From Aphrophora alni (taxonomy: Eukaryota; Arthropoda; Insecta; Hemiptera; Aphrophoridae), in contig OY740777.1 of the NCBI GenBank assembly GCA_963513935.1, forward strand, positions 14,495,092 through 14,559,091: DNA of 64,000 nucleotides. The letters run 5' to 3'. The notes below the pieces were generated by a model, which had not been told where the DNA came from, did no database searches, and worked only from the letters and a program-made list of their open reading frames with translations. Below, piece by piece: positions 59,512 through 64,000 of this stretch (positions are counted from its first letter, which is position 1; each line of letters begins with the position of its first letter). Both the position numbers and the translations under genes were made by a program.

Positions 59512-59617
59512 GTGCATGAAAAGGATGTGATTGGTGTATCTCACCATCCTCACCAGAACTTAGTTTGTACTTACAGTGAAGATTGAAGATGGATTGCTGC
59601 GTCTATGGAAACCTTAG
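59512..59617 (+). pseudogene. SMU1: SMU1 terminal exon, frame broken by a 7-bp duplication
   Basis: SMU1 is a conserved WD40 protein of the spliceosome (B complex, partner of RED). After the acceptor TTTGATCCAG (ending at 59,511) the frame reads VHEKDVIGVSHHPHQNLVCT, YSED and then TGA (59,584-59,586). Skipping TGAAGAT, which is an exact tandem duplicate of the preceding 7 bp, the frame would continue GLLRLWKP and TAG at 59,615-59,617. This is the last WD40 blade of SMU1 at its normal C-terminus. As it stands the protein would lose its final eight residues, including the blade's closing strand. The retained splice acceptor argues for a genomic duplicate or the real gene rather than a processed copy. 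No other SMU1 exon is visible in the window, and satellite DNA stands on both sides. Confidence 0.8.
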
Positions 59618-59739
59618 TGTTTTAGTGTATTCTTTCATAAAATAAGTTTTAAATAAGTTTATACTGGTGGACAATTTAACAATCTTATTTTACTTATTAA
59701 ATTCAGTAATTTCATATACAACTTAAAAATTGTTTTATT

Positions 59740-62700
59740 ATGTTACCCCAAAAATTCAGTACTTTCAGACAGCTATAACTCAGCTTATTAACTTATTAAC
59801 AAAAAACAAAAAAATAATATGATGTTAAATTATTATTTTTTTTAAACATGGTATCAAAAGATGCAGAATTGACAGTAGAGTAAGAGAACCCTAAAAAGTT
59901 CACTTTAAAATCCCAAATGGTTTAAGAGTTAAAACGCCTGTAGCTCCCAAACTATACATCGTAATTATATGAAATTCTACATGAGGAAAGAAGAAAGTTA
60001 AAATTTTACTGTGGTGTTTTCAATTCGAAAATATCTCTTATAGTTTTTGAGTAATTAACTCGCGAAAACAGGCAATTTTCCAACTTTGCAAAATGTTAAG
60101 GTACGCCCCTTGCAGTTTTTTTAGGCGAAAAAGTGAGTTTTTGATTTTTGAATGTTTCTATAGCTTAATAGAAGCAGAATTAAATTTGGAGTCGAGGGGT
60201 GCTAATGAAATTTCAAATTTTAAATATTTTTTTCATTTTTATCTAATTTTGTGTTAAAATTTCAACATTTAACAATACCAATGATAATGCACATCAAAAG
60301 ATGCAGAATTGAATAGAAATTGAACCCTGAAAAGTACACTTTGAAATATCTAAGGGTTTACGAGTAATTGCAGTTTAAAGTTTTTTCAAGAAAGATCAAA
60401 ACATTTTTAAATCAATGATATTGGTATCGTAAGATGCAGAATTGAAAGGAGAGTAAACGCTTAATAGTCACTTAAAAATCCCAAATGGTTTAAGAGTTAT
60501 TACAATTTATATGTCAATAATAAAACCAGATTTTAACATTTCACGTTTCGCCACTTGCAATACGTTTTAAAAAGGCCTGTAGCTCCCCAACTATACATCG
60601 TAATTATCTGAACGTCTAAATGAAGAAAGAAGAAAGTTTAAAGTTTACTATGGTGTTTTCAATTCGAAAATATCTCTTATAGTTTCTGAGTAATTACCTC
60701 GTGAAAACAGCCAATTTTCCAACTTTGCAAAATGCTAAGGTACCCCTTGCAGTTTTTTTAGGCGAAAAAGTGAGTTTTTGATTTTTGAATGGTTCTATAA
60801 CTTAATAGAAGCAGAATTAAATTTGGAGTCGAGGGGTGCTAATGAAATTTCAAAATTTTTAATATTTTTTTCATTTTTATCAATTTTTGTAAACATTTCG
60901 ACATTTAACAATACCAATTATATGCACTTCGATAGATGCAGAATTGAAAGGATAGTAAACCCTGAAAAAGACACTTTAAAATCTCAAAGGGTTTACGAGT
61001 CATTGCAGTTTAAAAGTTTTTCAAAAAAGATCAAAACTGTTTTAAACCAATGATATGGGTTTCAAAAGATGCAGAATTGAAAGGAGAATAAACCCTGAAA
61101 AAATCACTTTGACATCTCAAATGGTTTAAGAGTTATTGCAATTTATACGTTAATAAAAACACCAGATTTAAACATTTCCCGTTTCGCCACTTGCAATACC
61201 TTTTTAAATCGCCTGTAGCTCCATAACTATACATCGTAATGATATCAAAATGTATATGAGGAAAGAAGAAAGTTGACATTTTACTGTGGTGTTTTCAATT
61301 CGAAAATATCTCTTATAGTTTCTGAGTAATTACCTCGTGAAAACAGCCAATTTTCCAACTTTGCAAAATGCTAAGGTACCCACCCCCTTGCAGTTTTTTT
61401 AGGCGAAAAAGTGAGTTTTTGATTTTTAAATGTTTCTAAAGCTTAATAGAAGCAGAATTAAATTTGGAGTCGAGGGGTGCTAAAGAAATTTCAAAATTTT
61501 TAATATTTTTTTGAATTTTATCTATTATTTTGTAAAAATTTCAACATTTAACAATATCAACGATATGCACATCAATAGATGCAGAATTTAAAAGAGAGTA
61601 CACCCTGGAAAAGACACTTCAAAATCTCAAAGGGTTTACGAGTAATTGCAGTTTAAAAGTTTTTCAAAAAAGATAAAAATTGTTTTAAACCAATGATATA
61701 GGTATCAAAAGATGCATAATTGAATGGAGAATAAAACCTGAAAAAATCACTTTTACATCTCAAATGGTTTAAGAGTTATTGCAATGTATACGTTAATAAA
61801 AATACCACATTTTAACATTTCCCGTTTCGCCACTTGCAATACCTTTTTAAATTGCCTGTAGCTCCATTACTATACATCGAAGTGATATAAAAGTTTACAT
61901 GAGAAAAGAAGAAAGTTGAAATTTTAATCTGGTGTTTTCAATTCGAAAATATCTCTTATAGTTTCTGAGTAATTACCTCGTGAGAATAGCCAATTTTCCA
62001 ACTTTGCAAAATGCTGTGGTACCCCCTTTGCAGTTTTTTTAGGCGAAAAAGTGAGTTTTTTTTATTTTTGAATGTTTCTATAGCTTAATAGAAGCAGAAT
62101 TAAATTTGGAGTCGAGGGGTGCTAATGAAATTTCAAAATTTTTAATATTTTTTTTGAATTTTATCTATTATTTTGTAAAAATTTCAACATTTAACAATAT
62201 CAACGATATGCACATCAATAGATGCAGAATTTAAAAGAGAGTAAACCCTGAAAAAGACACTTTAAAATCTCAAAGGGTTTACGAGTAATTGCAGTTTAAA
62301 AGTTTATCAAAAAAGATAAAAATTGTTTTAAATCAATGATATAGGTATCAAAAGATGCATAATTGAATGGAGAATAAAACCTGAAAAAATCACTTTTACA
62401 TCTCAAATGGTTTAAGAGTTATTGCAATGTATACGTTAATAAAAATACCACATTTTAACATTTCCCGTTTCGCCACTTGCAATAACTTTTTAAATTGCCT
62501 GTAGCTTCATAACTATACATCGAAATGATATTAAAGTTTACATGCGAAAAGAAGAAAGTTAAAATTTAATCTGGTGTTTTCAATTCGAAAATATCTCTTA
62601 TAGTTTCTGAGTAATTACCTCGTGAGAATAGCCAATTTTCCAACTTTGCAAAATGCTGTGGTACCCCCTTTGCAGTTTTTTTAGGCGAAAAAGTGAGTTT

Positions 62701-64000
62701 TTTTTATTTTTGAATGTTTCTATAGCTTAATAGAAGCAGAATTAAATTTGGAGTCGAGGGGTGCTAATGAAATTTCAAAATTTTTAATATTTTTTTTGAA
62801 TTTTATCTATTATTTTGTAAAAATTTCAACATTTAACAATATCAACGATATGCACATCAATAGATGCAGAATTTAAAAGAGAGTAAACCCTGAAAAAGAC
62901 ACTTTAAAATCTCAAAGGGTTTACGAGTAATTGCAGTTTAAAAGTTTATCAAAAAAGATAAAAATTGTTTTAAACCAATGATATAGGTATCAAAAGATGC
63001 ATAATTGAATGGAGAATAAAACCTGAAAAAATCACTTTTACATCTCAAATGGTTTAAGAGTTATTGCAATGTATACGTTAATAAAAATACCACATTTTAA
63101 CATTTCCCGTTTCGCCACTTGCAATAACTTTTTAAATTGCCTGTAGCTTCATAACTATACATCGAAATGATATTAAAGTTTACATGCGAAAAGAAGAAAG
63201 TTAAAATTTAATGTGGTGTTTTCAATTCGAAAATATCTCTTATAGTTTCTGAGTAATTACCTCGTGAAAACAGCCAATTTTCCAACTTTGCAAAATGCTA
63301 AGGTACCCACCCCCTTGCAGTTTTTTTAGGCGAAAAAGTGAGTTTTTGATTTTTGAATGTTTCTATAGCTTAATAGATGCAGAATTAAATTTGGAGTCGA
63401 GGGGTGCTAATGAAATTTCAAAATTTTAAATATTTTTTTGAATTTTATCTATTATTTTGTAAAAATTTCAACATTTAACAATATCAACGATATGCACATC
63501 AATAGATGCAGAATTTAAAAGAGAGTACACCCTGGAAAAGACACTTCAAAATCTCAAAGGGTTTACGAGTAATTGCAGTTTAAAAGTTTTTCAAAAAAGA
63601 TAAAAATTGTTTTAAACCAATGATATAGGTATCAAAATATGAATAATTGAATGGAGAATAAAACCTGAAAAAAATCACTCTGACATCTCAAATGGTTTAA
63701 GAGTTATTGCAATGTATACGTTAATAAAAATACCACATTTTAACATTTCCCGTTTCGCCACTTGCAATACCTTTTTAAATTGCCTGTAGCTCCATAACTA
63801 TACATCGAAATGATATTAAAGTTTACATGAGAAAAGAAGAAAGTTAAAATTTAATGTGGTGTTTTCAATTCGAAAATATCTCTTATAGTTTCTGAGTAAT
63901 TACCCACCCTTGCAGTTTTTTTAGGCGAAAAAGTGAGTTTTTGATTTTTGAATGTTTCTAAAGCTTAATAGAAGCAGATTTAAATTTGAAGTCGAGGGGT
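59740..64000. repeat. About 640-bp satellite array, continuing past the window edge
   Basis: TTAGGCGAAAAAGTGAGTTT recurs at about 60,122, 60,759, 61,400, 62,040, 62,682, 63,327 and 63,922, giving periods of 637-645 bp and a final 595 bp where about 46 bp (including CCAACTTTGCAAAATGC) is deleted. Other constant landmarks are AAATTTGGAGTCGAGGGGTG, ACATTTCCCGTTTCGCCACT and TTCGAAAATATCTCTTATAG. Each monomer contains two related sub-blocks beginning GATGCAGAATT or GATGCATAATTG, so the unit itself arose by duplication. The units at 61.6-63.3 kb are the most alike. There are no coding frames of note; the one at 60,778-61,053 is a chance frame. Confidence 0.95.

Overview
The window reads as nuclear DNA of an insect or close arthropod. 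It is AT-rich, has spliceosomal introns with GT/AG borders and T-rich acceptors, long gene-poor stretches, many inverted-repeat elements and remains of non-LTR retrotransposons and Helitrons. A short array of the CCTAA telomere-type unit at about 32.6 kb fits an insect. I cannot name the species. There are no operons, CRISPR arrays, ribosomal RNAs or recognisable tRNAs.

Genes. The one well-supported gene is a fatty acyl-CoA reductase on the + strand. Its last five coding exons are 774-883, 2941-3130, 3332-3580, 5335-5592 and 9465-9591. All junctions keep phase, giving about 310 residues and the stop; the N-terminal Rossmann half lies left of the window. Its last intron (3.9 kb) is mostly a 3.2-kb minisatellite. 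A terminal exon of the WD40 splicing factor SMU1 is recognisable at 59,512-59,617, but a 7-bp duplication shifts its frame and it sits between blocks of satellite DNA. A speculative two-exon model (28,577-28,659 joined to 30,235-30,391) has matching splice phase and no recognised family.

Mobile elements. Degenerate non-LTR retrotransposon pieces lie at 14.2-14.6 kb (-), 17.6-17.9 kb (-), 20.8-21.1 kb (-), 33.75-34.06 kb (+) and 50.37-50.97 kb (-). The last is a clean 5'-truncated insertion with an exact 11-bp target-site duplication. A Helitron-type helicase C-terminus (42.37-42.56 kb, -) is followed by a 121-bp tandem array. A separate minus-strand block at 47.8-49.4 kb holds two tandem Ulp1/C48 cysteine peptidase domains followed by the C-terminal half of a different Pif1 helicase. 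This is the most unusual coding content here.

Repeats by region. 0.4 and 29.5 kb: two members of one foldback family. 5.6-8.8 kb: 24-bp then about 61-bp minisatellite. 11.5-12.6 kb: minisatellite enclosed by about 70-bp inverted repeats. 13-36 kb: at least seven copies of an unnamed interspersed repeat. 15.1-15.4 kb: long palindrome. 31.3 and 39.6 kb: MITE-like elements. 32.3-32.6 kb: tandem duplication of a palindromic unit. 37.9 and 52.3 kb: a repeat tied to TA microsatellites. 53.7-54.6 kb: GATA-rich duplications. 55.9-57.3 kb: 126-bp array behind a Helitron-like 5' end. 59.7-64.0 kb, running off the right edge: a satellite of about 640 bp. Coordinates of repeats and fragments were read by eye and are accurate to roughly 10-30 bp unless a junction is given.
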